A DNA stretch of 19,261 bases. Origin: Russula earlei (lineage: Eukaryota; Basidiomycota; Agaricomycetes; Russulales; Russulaceae). Under the pieces are notes generated by a model. That model saw only the letters and a program-made list of their open reading frames with translations, was not told where the DNA came from and did no database searches. The stretch covers positions 1-19,261 of the forward strand of contig JAGFNK010000882.1 of assembly GCA_025769875.1 (NCBI GenBank), in the 5' to 3' direction. Below are positions 10,706 through 18,286 of this stretch, one piece after another. Positions within the stretch are counted from its first letter, which is position 1. Every line of letters begins with the position of its first letter. The position numbers and the translations under genes are program-made.

Positions 10706-10996
10706 AACCCCCCTCAGAACCCCCCTCCCTCAGATGCCACCACCTCCCTTGCACCAGGTCCCTTCAGACTCACTCTGCCACCTATTCTAGCAGCCTTGTC
10801 TTCTGCTGATCCTTACAATAGAAAATCTTTATTTATATTGTAATTTATTTGCCAGATACATAATAAATAAATGATTAAATAAGTGATTAACAAAATACTT
10901 TGGTGTCATTTACACATGTGATTGAAGCCCCAATTCTCTTGCCAACCCAATCACCTTTTATAGTAATTTTTGATCATCTACTACACTACTAAAAGT
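10700..10996 (+). repeat. MULE right end: C-terminal codons, subterminal region and right TIR
   Basis: The outer 85 or so bases pair with 8118-8200, and the full length is inverted relative to 7831-8110. The inner third is still read in the transposase frame (SDATTSLAPGPFRLTLPP near 10730-10790), so protein-coding and terminal-repeat sequence overlap. At 10690-10731 there are three C6-type runs, which are G-rich on the minus strand. Confidence 0.7.
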
Positions 10997-11417
10997 ACAC
11001 AACTGTGGTCCACATGGCCCAGGCCACACCAGCAACTCAGCTCAGTTGCTGCAATGTGTACAATTGATAAATTGATAGTATGATTTGAGACAATTGGTGT
11101 CAAGACACATACTGCTGATCACTACAGACTCAGGAGCAGGTGGGCAAGGGTCAGAACAGATGGTACATGGTGTAAATGGCATTGAACAGGAGGATGAGCC
11201 AAACAATGAGGAGATACCAGATGGGGACTGGTATGTGTTGCAAGAGGCAGAGGCAAAGAGTAGAGGCCAGTGCAGCAAGGGGGCTTTAAACAAGGCAGTC
11301 ATTAAAGAGTACCTTGAAGACGAGAGGGGACTTTAGACTGAGCAGTCGCTGGGGAGTACCCAGGAAGATGAGAGTATCACAAATGGACACTCTAACAACT
11401 GCCATGCTACATTGGGG

Positions 11418-11425
11418 CTTATATA
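11418..11425 (-). promoter_or_regulatory. TATA box of the minus-strand LTR
   Basis: TATATAAG on the minus strand, about 140-240 bp downstream (in transcription direction) of the cluster of CRE-like octamers. It is well placed for an RNA polymerase II promoter reading toward lower coordinates. Confidence 0.5.
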
Positions 11426-11560
11426 CTAGTTACAAGTCTGAGTATGAACTACAGAGAATAACTCAGACTCTTTGGACTGCTCCAATCGGATTCTAAGGGC
11501 ATAAACACATTGTGTCAGATCTATGAATGACTCAGGACGATTAGGGAGACTGTGGAGCGA

Positions 11561-11660
11561 TGATATCATAATGACATCATGGTGGAGTGCTTGGTGAGTG
11601 TATGATGTCATGGTGGAGTTGCTCAGTCAGCTATGATGTCAGTGGCACTTTATGATGTCA
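11561..11660 (-). promoter_or_regulatory. Tandem 31-bp repeat carrying CRE-like octamers (LTR U3 enhancer-like)
   Basis: Octamers TGACATCA at 11572, TGATGTCA at 11603, 11634 and 11653, and TGATATCA at 11561. The starts 11572, 11603 and 11634 are exactly 31 bp apart, and the intervening sequence repeats partly (CATGGTGGAGT follows the first two). Each octamer is one CpG transition away from the palindrome TGACGTCA bound by ATF/CREB-type bZIP factors; TGATATCA is two away. Location in an LTR U3 upstream of a TATA box suggests a former enhancer. Whether any factor binds the present forms is unknown. Confidence 0.55.
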
Positions 11661-11953
11661 TGTAGATTGTCCAAGAGGTCTAGGAGTCCTTCCGGTGTTT
11701 TGGTAGTAAGTGGCTGAATGGTCATGTGGCCAGCATGTGGTGCATTACTTCGATAGGAAGGAGGGTGTTTTTAGTGAGCCAGAGTGATTGGAAACCAGGG
11801 TCCTTTGTGATGTGTGCTTATTAGGAAGGAAACTGATTGGGAACAGAGATGGATAGGGGATGCGAAGTGAAAGGGCTTGTTGAGTTATTAACAGGACAAT
11901 ATATGGCCAAGGCCCAGGCTGACCTGAGTTCACAACAATTGGTAGCTAGTACA

Positions 11954-12293
11954 TGTTAGGAAATTCTGAGGCCATTATAATTAATTATAATTCCATTATA
12001 ATGGCCTCCCAAATTTCTGACACATCCACACACCTAATTGATGGTACCTACATATACTCTAATTAGGAATGCTCTCAGATACTTAAGAGCATTGTATTCC
12101 TAGTAGATACTTCAGTTTCATCCTACAGAAACTGAAGTGTGTACTTACTATCTCAATCTTATATTGTTTATCAGTAGCTAATCACACATTGTAGTAAGCT
12201 TTGATTAGATCTACTTAGGCATCAGCAGGGGTAATCCTGTGGGTATTCAGGACAGTCTCCATACTCCAACCCATGCAGGAAGATCTCCTGTGG
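11954..12293 (+). repeat. LTR fragment, plus orientation (Copia-like), probably cut by the gypsy insertion
   Basis: It starts TGTTAGGAAA and opens with a large hairpin: a 14-bp perfect stem at 11969-11982 with 11995-12008, continued imperfectly to 11954 and 12022. Two more perfect stem-loops follow: 12068-12075 with 12086-12093 (8 bp) and 12110-12119 with 12128-12137 (10 bp). The head is the same type as 2919-2989. No matching LTR end was found before the gypsy LTR at 12299, so the gypsy element may have inserted into this LTR. Confidence 0.45.
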
Positions 12294-12298
12294 ATATG

Positions 12299-12902
12299 TG
12301 TTACAGTGTTGCAGCTGTTGGAGCGTTAGCTCAGAGTTTGGTGGGGCCAAGTTCCTGTGACTTGGTTCAGGGGTTCAATGGGGACTGGCTCAAAGAGACT
12401 GGTTCAAGGGTTTAGTGTCTCAAGACTAAGTCAAGGATGACCTAACCTGCAGACAGAGTCAATCTCCTGGTTTCACAGAAGAGGAGGATGATGAGAGAGA
12501 AGCAGAGGAGGAAGAGGAACACAAAGGTCCCTTGTGATGGGCTTAGGTCAAGCAGAGTGTAAGCCAGCACAACACAAGTTGTGATTGAGAGAGTTTATAC
12601 AGGGCAAGGGATGTGACAGGAAATGGGACAAAGCTAAGCTTGGGGCATTCCCCAGCTTCTACAGGCGCTTAAATACTGCATGTAGCGAGGCTGTACAGTA
12701 CTATATGTGGAACAATAGATAAAAGTGAGCAAATAGCAAAAGAGACTCAACAATAGATGGCACAATAGATGAAACACAACGGGTGAAACAATAAGGGCCA
12801 TCAACATCAAGGGATGAAACCATAACCAAGGGGATGGGGGTGAAAGTAAAGAACAATAAGGAATAATTTCGAGATGAACCAAAAGAGGGGTATATCACAA
12901 CA
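12299..12902 (-). repeat. 3' LTR of the gypsy element
   Basis: On the minus strand it starts TGTTGTGATATACCCC at 12902 and ends ..CTGTAACA at 12299, with the TG..CA termini expected of LTRs. It is about 604 bp, abuts the end of the pol-tail reading frame, and contains a TATA box (TATAAA, 12594-12599) followed by C/T-rich leader sequence. The candidate target duplication at 12294-12298 (ATATG on plus) cannot be checked because the other end of the element is outside the window. The distal part (12320-12390, plus strand) has a tRNA-like look. Confidence 0.65.
12594..12599 (-). promoter_or_regulatory. TATA box of the gypsy LTR
   Basis: TATAAA on the minus strand, in the context CTGTATAAACTCTC, roughly the middle of the LTR. 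It is the expected position of the U3/R promoter. Confidence 0.5.
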
Positions 12903-14290
12903 GTGCTCCCATAGGAGCGTTGTTCTGGGACTGGTCAATGACACAAGGGAGGTACTCAAGTGAGGGGGTCAAGGAAAGGGGAGGATGGATGGGCAAGGTA
13001 GGAGGGGAGAGTGTGGATGGTTGCTTTAGAACCTCAATGTTGTTGTAACTCCCTGCTAGTGAGTAGAAGGGACCAGTGCTGTTGGTAAGGCCTCCATCAG
13101 TCATCATGTTGTCAAGTTGATGACGAACTCAGATGGAAGTGTTGTTGGCATGGAGACAGCTGCAAATGGGGGTGGACTCCTTGGTGTAGGACTGGATCTC
13201 ATGGAGCTGATTGGCAAGTTGTCATTGGAGAATGTCCATGGCCCCCTGGATAGCAGTGTGTTTGGCCTCCAGGACTTTCAGCTGTAGCAAGCCATTGCAG
13301 ATGTGGTGGACATCAGCAAGGGCACCAGGGTTGTGGAGGTTCTTGAGTGCTTGAGTGACATTGAAGTGGAAGGGGTAGTCCTCAACTAAGAGGTGGAGGT
13401 CAGAGGCAGTAACTGAGGGATGAGGGGCAGAGATGATGGGTTGAGTGATGAGCTTTCTCCATAAGTGGGTTCTCCTTCACCCATAGTTCCTAAAAGCATG
13501 GGTTCGTCATTCCATAAATCAATATGTAAATAAGGTAGCAGGTGTTGTCGCCCGTTAACATGAATATAGAAAGGAGGAACATGCATGTATGGTTTGTAAA
13601 CAAAACAAGGGGGTCCAGGGTGAGTGGGGTCTGCTTCTGTGGGAGTGGGCAAGGGGGTCCCCTCATGGATGGCAAGTGGATTGAGGGTGGCAGCAAGGTC
13701 TTGCAGTTTGGCCTCATCTGGAACAATGAAGGTATGTTGGTCAATGATATGTTGGATAAATTCGGGTGAGAGAGGTTCTTGTTTTATGGTGGGGGAAGGG
13801 GTAAGGACGGGTAGGGGAGATGAAGAGGGAGCGGGGGATGACATGGGGGTGTTGTAGGTAGAGGTAGTGTATTTGTGGTGCCAAGCTGACCACTCTGAGG
13901 GGGTGGGGGTATTTATGGAAACTGATCATACAATATGGTTCCATACTAGGTCCATAAGTACTTGCCCTTTGTATGGACAGGTGAAACTCAGAAAAATGGG
14001 GGTCCATCATAAGAAGTTGAAAACTGCAGAAGTCACCAGGGGAAAGAATTCCAGAGAAAAGTTGTTCCCTGGTGGCTAAGTCAAAAATGGTATGACTGTG
14101 GACAGGAATGGTGGGGTCATTAATGGAGTAAGAAGGGGGGTTATGTGAGTTGATTTGGGGGAGTAATGTACGTTGTTGTATTGTGAGTCCCTGAAACTGG
14201 TGTTCTGAGTTGTCTAGGCTTTGGCCTGAGTGGTGGGATTCTGCAGGGTCAGAGTCAGTGGTGGACATGAAGTGGAGTTTAGTGGGTTGT
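12895..14290 (-). pseudogene. Gypsy pol C-terminal tail beyond the chromodomain
   Basis: About 450 codons follow the chromodomain. The first part (to about 13840) is in the chromodomain frame. A frameshift leads into a Ser/Pro-rich segment with SPTIKQEPLSPEFIQHIIDQ (13386-13844). A helical, Leu-rich and coiled-coil-like part follows (about 13380-13130; ICNGLLQLKVLEAKHTAIQG). The last part ends at TGA 12895-12897, inside the first bases of the LTR. Two internal TGA codons (after MDILQ and NNTSI) fit CGA to TGA decay. No known domain was recognised. It is not an obvious envelope protein (no membrane segment seen) nor Gag (no zinc knuckle seen). Confidence 0.6.
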
Positions 14291-15880
14291 TCTAGGTGAA
14301 AGATGGTGATGGCATCTTGGGCATTTTTAAGGTTTGAGAGGGGTTCCCAGGTGTCTTCTGCTGTGGAGTATCCTTTCCACCAGACTCTGTATTGGAAGTC
14401 AGTTTCTATGGGTACACTAAGTGGTAATTTTCTTGACTTTGTATTCTCCTGAAAGAAGGTCACTTGGGGGTTCAGTAAAGTTGGGTCCATGTTCAGCTGT
14501 TTCAGTGACTAGGGAAAGAAGGGAGGCATGGAACACATTGTGGATATGCTATTGGGGAGGTAAGCGGAGTTGGTAGATGACATTGGAAATTCTTTTGGTG
14601 TTGAGAAAGGGGCCAAACCATTTGTGACAGAACTTCTGAAACTGATGGGGGGTTTTCAAGTTAGTGCCCTCCAACCAATCTTTCTGTCCTTCTTCAAAAC
14701 CCTTGAACTTAGTTCCTTTTACCTAATTGTCTTGTGCCTTCCTCATTGCTTCCTGAGCTGATTCCCACATGTCTTTTAGGGCCTGGAGTTGTTCTTGAAT
14801 CCCTGGGAATTTGGACCTTAGTTGGGTGCCAAGTCCTTGTGGGTTAAAACCTATGAGAAGTTCATAGGGGTTTTTTTTGGTGGTTGTGGATTTGTGAGCA
14901 TTGAAATGGTACTGAGCTATGGGAAGCAAGTGTGCCCATTCTTCTTGTTTCTCTCCTGTGTAGATGCGGAGATACATTTCTAGGGTCTGATTGGTTCTCT
15001 CTGATTGCCCATCAATTTGAGGGTGATAGGTGGTACTTACGTTCTGATTGATTCCCAGGATTCAAGAGTTTTCTTAAAACTGTTTGGAGGTGAAATGAGA
15101 GTTGCAATCAGAGATGATTTTGGAAGGAATCCTGGTCCATGGGAAGGCATGTCATAAAAATAATTTAGCCATTTCTAGGGTTCCCATGTCTTTTCAGCAA
15201 GGTATGAATATTGCTGCTTTAGTGGAGTCATGATCAGTGATGGTCATGATTGTGTCATACCCTTCTGATATGGGAAGGTCAACAATCTAATCAATGGCTA
15301 AAGTTTGGAAGGGTTTCTGAAATTCAGGGGGAATGGGGTGAATTGGGGGATGAATGGGGTGTGTGGAAGATTTGTTGGCTTGACAGGTGGCACATCCTAG
15401 GATATAGTCTCAGATGAAGTAGCCCTTTTTTGGCCACCAGAAGGATTCTTGGATTGAATATAAGGTCCAGGCATTTCCTGTATGTCTGCCAAGAATGCTG
15501 TCATGATAGGAGTGTAGAATGTTTCATAAGAGGGGTTCTTGGTATGGCACAACCAATCTTCCATCCTTGAATAGTGTGCCATCTTCTTCTTGGAGGTTGT
15601 GCTTGATCTTCCACATAAGTAGATCTGATTGTTGGTTCTTTTGTTCTATTAGAACTTGGGTGTAATGGTCTTTGGTGTGGAGCATGCAGATAAAGAGTTT
15701 ATCAGGGGGTGCCATGATATTTTGGTTATCTCCTGATCCATCGTTGTGATCTGGTCATCATGAGAGGGCATCTGCTCAATTAGAGACTCCTGGTTTGTGA
15801 TGAATTTCAAAGTGGTAGTCTGCAAGTGTGGAAATATATCCTGCAATTCTTCAGTTGATCTTGTGGGGGAGTCAGTAGTG
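14291..15880 (-). pseudogene. Gypsy integrase with H2C2 finger, DDE core, GPF module and chromodomain
   Basis: Minus-strand domains in order. Connection peptide: ADALS..PDH near 15750. H2C2 zinc finger: HSYHDSILGRH and CATCQANKS, about 15520-15380. DDE core: QTLAID near 15290, SDCNSHFTS near 15100 and GQSERTNQTLEMYLRIY near 15000, keeping both Asp and the Glu. GPY/F module: KWFGPF..IYQLRLPP..IHNVFHASLL, about 14640-14520. Chromodomain: YRVWWKGYSTAEDTWEPLSNL, about 14400-14295. The integrase would insert element cDNA, with the chromodomain directing it to marked chromatin. Several in-frame stops and shifts (for example after TLAID, after KGYFI and before IHNVF) make it non-functional. Confidence 0.85.
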
Positions 15881-16411
15881 GGCAAGGTTGGCATGGTCTG
15901 TGAAGATTTTGATAGAGTGCTTGGTTCCAACCAGTAAGTATTGCCAATGTTGGAGTGCAAGGATTAGGGCCAGGAATTCTCTGTCCCAGACTGGGTAGTT
16001 TCTTTCTGCTTCATTGAATGCATGTGACATGTTACTGATCATTTTCCTTTTTTCCTCTTGAGTCCTTTTGGAATAGGATTGCTCCAGTGGCAAATTGTGA
16101 GGCGTCAGTTTCTAATTCATATGGGAGGTCAGGGTTGGCAGTGTAGAGTTTGGAGTCCTTGCAAACTGCCAATATCAGGGTCTCCAGAGCAGCAGTCGCT
16201 TCTGGGTCCAGAAGAAGGGAGTTCCCTTTTTAATTGTGGAAAAGATGGGGCAAGCTATTTTAGTGAAATCCTGGATGAATGGTCATTGATAGTTGAAGGT
16301 GCCCATGATCTGTTGTACTTGTTTCAGATTGTTGAGGGGTCTCAGCCGGTTTTTGAGGCTGTCCATTTTGACTGGGTCAATCTTGAGAGTCCCTTGATTG
16401 ATCCAGAAACC
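15881..16411 (-). pseudogene. Gypsy RT thumb and RNase H segment
   Basis: The segment continues the reverse transcriptase after the MITE: GFWINQGTLKIDP..MDSLKN near 16405-16350, LKQVQQIMG..FNYQ and PFFWTQK. RNase H follows: ETDASQFATGAILFQKDS near 16110-16060 (first catalytic Asp), then ERNYPVWDREFLALILALQHW and IKIFTDHANLAHY (15872-15990, later acidic residues). It would degrade the RNA strand of the RNA:DNA hybrid. Frameshifts separate the blocks. The first codons read straight on from 16978 when the MITE and one TAA copy are removed. Confidence 0.83.
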
Positions 16412-16414
16412 TAA

Positions 16415-16974
16415 GGCCCCTTTTACCAACCAAGAATTCTTGAATCTTGAACTTGAACTTGGATTTCAGGATTTTCCAGGAGTGTCAGGAGTGACAGGAG
16501 TGATGTAAGTAATATGATGCATATATAATAAATTAATATGGATTTTGTTTCTGTTGTGATTTGCATATTCACATATATGGGGTTACACATGATGTGTCAG
16601 TGTCAGTGTCAAACTTGGAGTTAAGCTCAACATCTGGGTGCTTGCAGCCCCATTTGCACCAGAGCTGCACATACAAAAGTTGCACAAACAGGTGCACCCA
16701 CACATCAGTGACACATATTCTGCCTTAGTGACATGCTTGCCATACCACACTTGGAAGGAGCAGAAGGAGGGGGCTAGAAAAAATATTTTACATATCACAT
16801 GTAAACCCTACACATGAATGCAAATCACACTGAAAAATAACTCATATTTGAAATAGACTCATATTAGTTTATTATGTCACTTACATCACACCTGTCATTC
16901 CCGTCACTCCCGGAAAATCCTGAAATCTAAGTTCAAGTTCAAGATTCAAGAATTCTTGGTTGGTAAAAGGGGCC
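16415..16974. mobile_element. PIF/Harbinger-like MITE inserted in the gypsy RT (TSD TAA)
   Basis: A 560-bp element with termini GGCCCCTTTTACCAACC and its complement. The first 60 or so bp of both ends are nearly identical, and weaker inverted homology (for example GTGATTTGCAT) continues to roughly 190 bp. It is flanked by TAA at 16412-16414 and 16975-16977. The 3-bp TWA-type TSD and GGCC-rich ends fit PIF/Harbinger. There is no transposase; a 71-codon minus-strand frame at 16583-16798 is not recognisable. Removing the element plus one TAA restores KEIDFLG-FWINQGTL across the junction. Confidence 0.87.
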
Positions 16975-16977
16975 TAA

Positions 16978-17129
16978 GAAGTCAATTTCTTTTTGTTCGA
17001 AGGCACATTTGGATGCCTTCAAGAAGTAAGAGTCTCTTTCAAGGAGGTCAAGGAATTTGTGTGTGATTTGTTGGTGAAGGTGCTCTTCTCCTGTGTTAAG
17101 GCTCCAAAGTGCCTTAAATAAGATCAATG
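16978..17129 (-). pseudogene. Gypsy RT middle segment between the two insertions
   Basis: A short RT piece reads LNTGEEHLHQQITHKF, then LDLLERDSYFLKASKC and AFEQKEIDFLG, the region that follows the YLDD motif in gypsy RTs. It is bounded on the right by the GTCAC target duplication (17130-17134) and on the left by the TAA duplication of the MITE (16975-16977). Confidence 0.83.
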
Positions 17130-17326
17130 GTCACGTCTATGAACATGTCCTACCAATGCAGATATGCTTGAGTCAAGCAAGCATTACTCATGGAGGGGAA
17201 GGAGTGTTAGATCCTTCTGGAGTATGGCAACAAGATGAGAGGGGCTCTGCAGATGTGGTAGGAGTCAACTGTTTGGTATTGGCAAACTAAGTTGAGCTTA
17301 AGGCTCAACTGCTACAAACTGGGGGC

Positions 17327-17332
17327 TTTATA
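17327..17332 (-). promoter_or_regulatory. TATA box of the left, minus-facing LTR-like end
   Basis: TATAAA on the minus strand, 23 bp before the GTTGAGCC block, mirroring the arrangement in the right half. Transcription would run toward lower coordinates. Confidence 0.4.
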
Positions 17333-17401
17333 TAGCCCTCAGGGATAAGGTTCATGCTACTGTAGTACTGGTTGGTGCTATAGAAGCAAAGGCAGCTCAT
17401 A

Positions 17402-17560
17402 GAAGCAATAGTTGCTTCTGTGTAAATGATCTTGGTGCTGGAAGCATCAAGTGCTTCCCTAGTAGCAATCTCAGTGTCATAAGTACTTTCCCAATCAGGA
17501 AAGCAATGTATGTGGCAGTACAGGAACATCTGGGACAGAAGCGATGCTACTCATTGCTTC
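17402..17560 (-). promoter_or_regulatory. Inverted GAAGC..GCTTC dyads upstream of the minus-facing TATA box
   Basis: GAAGC-N7-GCTTC occurs at 17402-17418 and again at 17441-17457, exactly 39 bp apart. A wider GAAGC-N13-GCTTC lies at 17538-17560, and a single GAAGC at 17383. Dyads at fixed spacing 70-230 bp upstream of a TATA box suggest sites for a dimeric DNA-binding protein. The factor is unknown. Confidence 0.35.
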
Positions 17561-17910
17561 TTCAGTACATCTTCAGAAAAATACAGTCAACATGTTCCAA
17601 ATGCAATATCAAGGGACATAAACAGTCAAGATCTGATGCATGCATGATGCAAACAATGCAGTCCATAGTTCAGGTGTTCCAGCATCTTCTGGACCCCAAA
17701 CCACTTGGTAACATCCTGATCCTGTGGCTATTGTCTGTTAGGATTCTTGTGTTCTGTGCTCTCACCTGCTTACCTATGCTTTGGTGACTCATCTCTGTTT
17801 ACTCATATGTGCTTATTCATCTGGCTTAGTGATTGCTTACTGATCCGCTTACTCATTGATCAGTAATGGCTTACTCACTACTTACTGGTTGATGACAGAT
17901 GCTAGGAAAG

Positions 17911-17932
17911 AATGACTCATGTGTGAGTCATT
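17911..17932 (+). promoter_or_regulatory. Palindromic pair of Gcn4/AP-1-type TGACTCA sites in the right LTR-like end
   Basis: TGACTCA (17913-17919) and its complement TGAGTCA (17924-17930) lie in a perfect 9-bp inverted repeat with a 4-bp spacer, about 105 bp before the TATA box at 18037. Another TGACTCA is at 17785-17791. TGACTCA is the consensus of fungal Gcn4/Cpc1-type bZIP factors. Confidence 0.45.
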
Positions 17933-18036
17933 TCTGACATTCTCAAATTGCGCTCTACATATTTGGATACTACTGGCTCTCAGCTATGTGCACCCCAGGT
18001 TTTGTACAAATCGGATCAGTAGTTGTTGAGATATCG

Positions 18037-18044
18037 TATAAATA
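18037..18044 (+). promoter_or_regulatory. TATA box of the right, plus-facing LTR-like end
   Basis: TATAAATA in the context CGTATAAATAGTC, followed 25 bp later by GTTGAGCC. It would drive transcription rightward, antisense to the gypsy RT. Confidence 0.5.
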
Positions 18045-18286
18045 GTCTGTGGTACTAAGAAGTTGAGCCTTACGCTCGACTTACTCTCTTACAAGAAACA
18101 ATCATCTTGTCAACACTCTAAACAAATTATAGTGATAACTCTAAGTGAAAGAGGCCCCTCTATTCTCTTAACATTTATTCTTCCTGAGATAATATCAAGG
18201 GATTCGAAGTCTAGTGCTTGAACTAAATCAAGCAACTCTTTCACTAAGAGTTGGTAATAAGATCAGTCCGATCTTAACATTGTCAC

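Larger units (their letters stand above)
7831..10996 (+). mobile_element. Degenerate Mutator-like (MULE) DNA transposon with doubled left terminus
   Basis: A plus-strand MULE transposase pseudogene (8272 to about 10705) lies between terminal inverted repeats. The right end is at 10996. A matching left TIR starts at 8118 with ACTTTTAG, the complement of CTAAAAGT at the right end. A second, longer inverted copy of the right end, about 280 bp, occupies 7831-8110 just outside it. Flanks of the outer unit (about 7821-7830 and 10997-11006) agree at 7 of 10 positions, a possible eroded 9-10 bp MULE-type TSD. Flanks of the inner unit do not match. CpG is strongly depleted throughout. Confidence 0.75.
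11057..11937 (-). repeat. Solo LTR, minus orientation, probably gypsy-type (boundaries approximate)
   Basis: Read on the minus strand it starts TGTTGTGAAC at 11937 and has a long U3, a TATA box (TATATAAG at 11418-11425), then C/T-rich leader-like sequence. It could end ..TGTACA at 11057. The start resembles that of the gypsy LTR at 12902 (TGTTGTGATA). No internal region with coding domains is attached, which suggests a solo LTR. Flanking 5-bp repeats were not identified, so both ends, the 11057 end especially, are uncertain. A short plus-strand open frame at 11085-11336 lies inside it and is not considered a gene. Confidence 0.5.
17135..18281. mobile_element. 1147-bp insertion with two outward-facing LTR-like ends (TSD GTCAC)
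   Basis: It interrupts the gypsy RT and is bounded by GTCAC at 17130-17134 and 18282-18286. Removing it with one GTCAC copy rejoins YLDDVTI. The right part (17900-18279) looks like an LTR on the plus strand: it starts TGCTAGGAAAG, has TATAAATA at 18037, a GTTGAGCCTTACGCTC block 25 bp later, and ends CTTAACA. The left part carries the same order on the minus strand (TTTATA at 17327-17332, then GTTGAGCCTTAAGCTC as its complement at 17291-17309). No protein domain is recognisable. It may be a rearranged non-autonomous LTR element. A 5-bp TSD fits LTR-type integration, but the outer termini are not TG..CA. Confidence 0.65.

Noticed and set aside
11085..11336. 83-codon plus-strand ORF
   Set aside because: It lies inside the presumed minus-strand LTR, has no recognisable domain, and is best explained as chance.
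11561..11660. 31-bp direct repeats considered as a CRISPR-like array
   Set aside because: There are too few units, no conserved repeat with unique spacers, a eukaryotic context, and a position in an LTR U3; enhancer-type tandem repeats fit better.
13542..14079. Plus-strand ORFs opposite the gypsy tail
   Set aside because: These are shadows of the minus-strand pol tail, which has the domain continuity.
16058..16414. 118-codon plus-strand ORF
   Set aside because: It is antisense to the RNase H and RT-thumb segment, whose conserved motifs are on the minus strand.
17506..17787. 93-codon plus-strand ORF inside the 1147-bp insertion
   Set aside because: No domain is recognisable; it spans promoter-like repeats and is probably chance. 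Kept only as a caution that the insert might encode something small.
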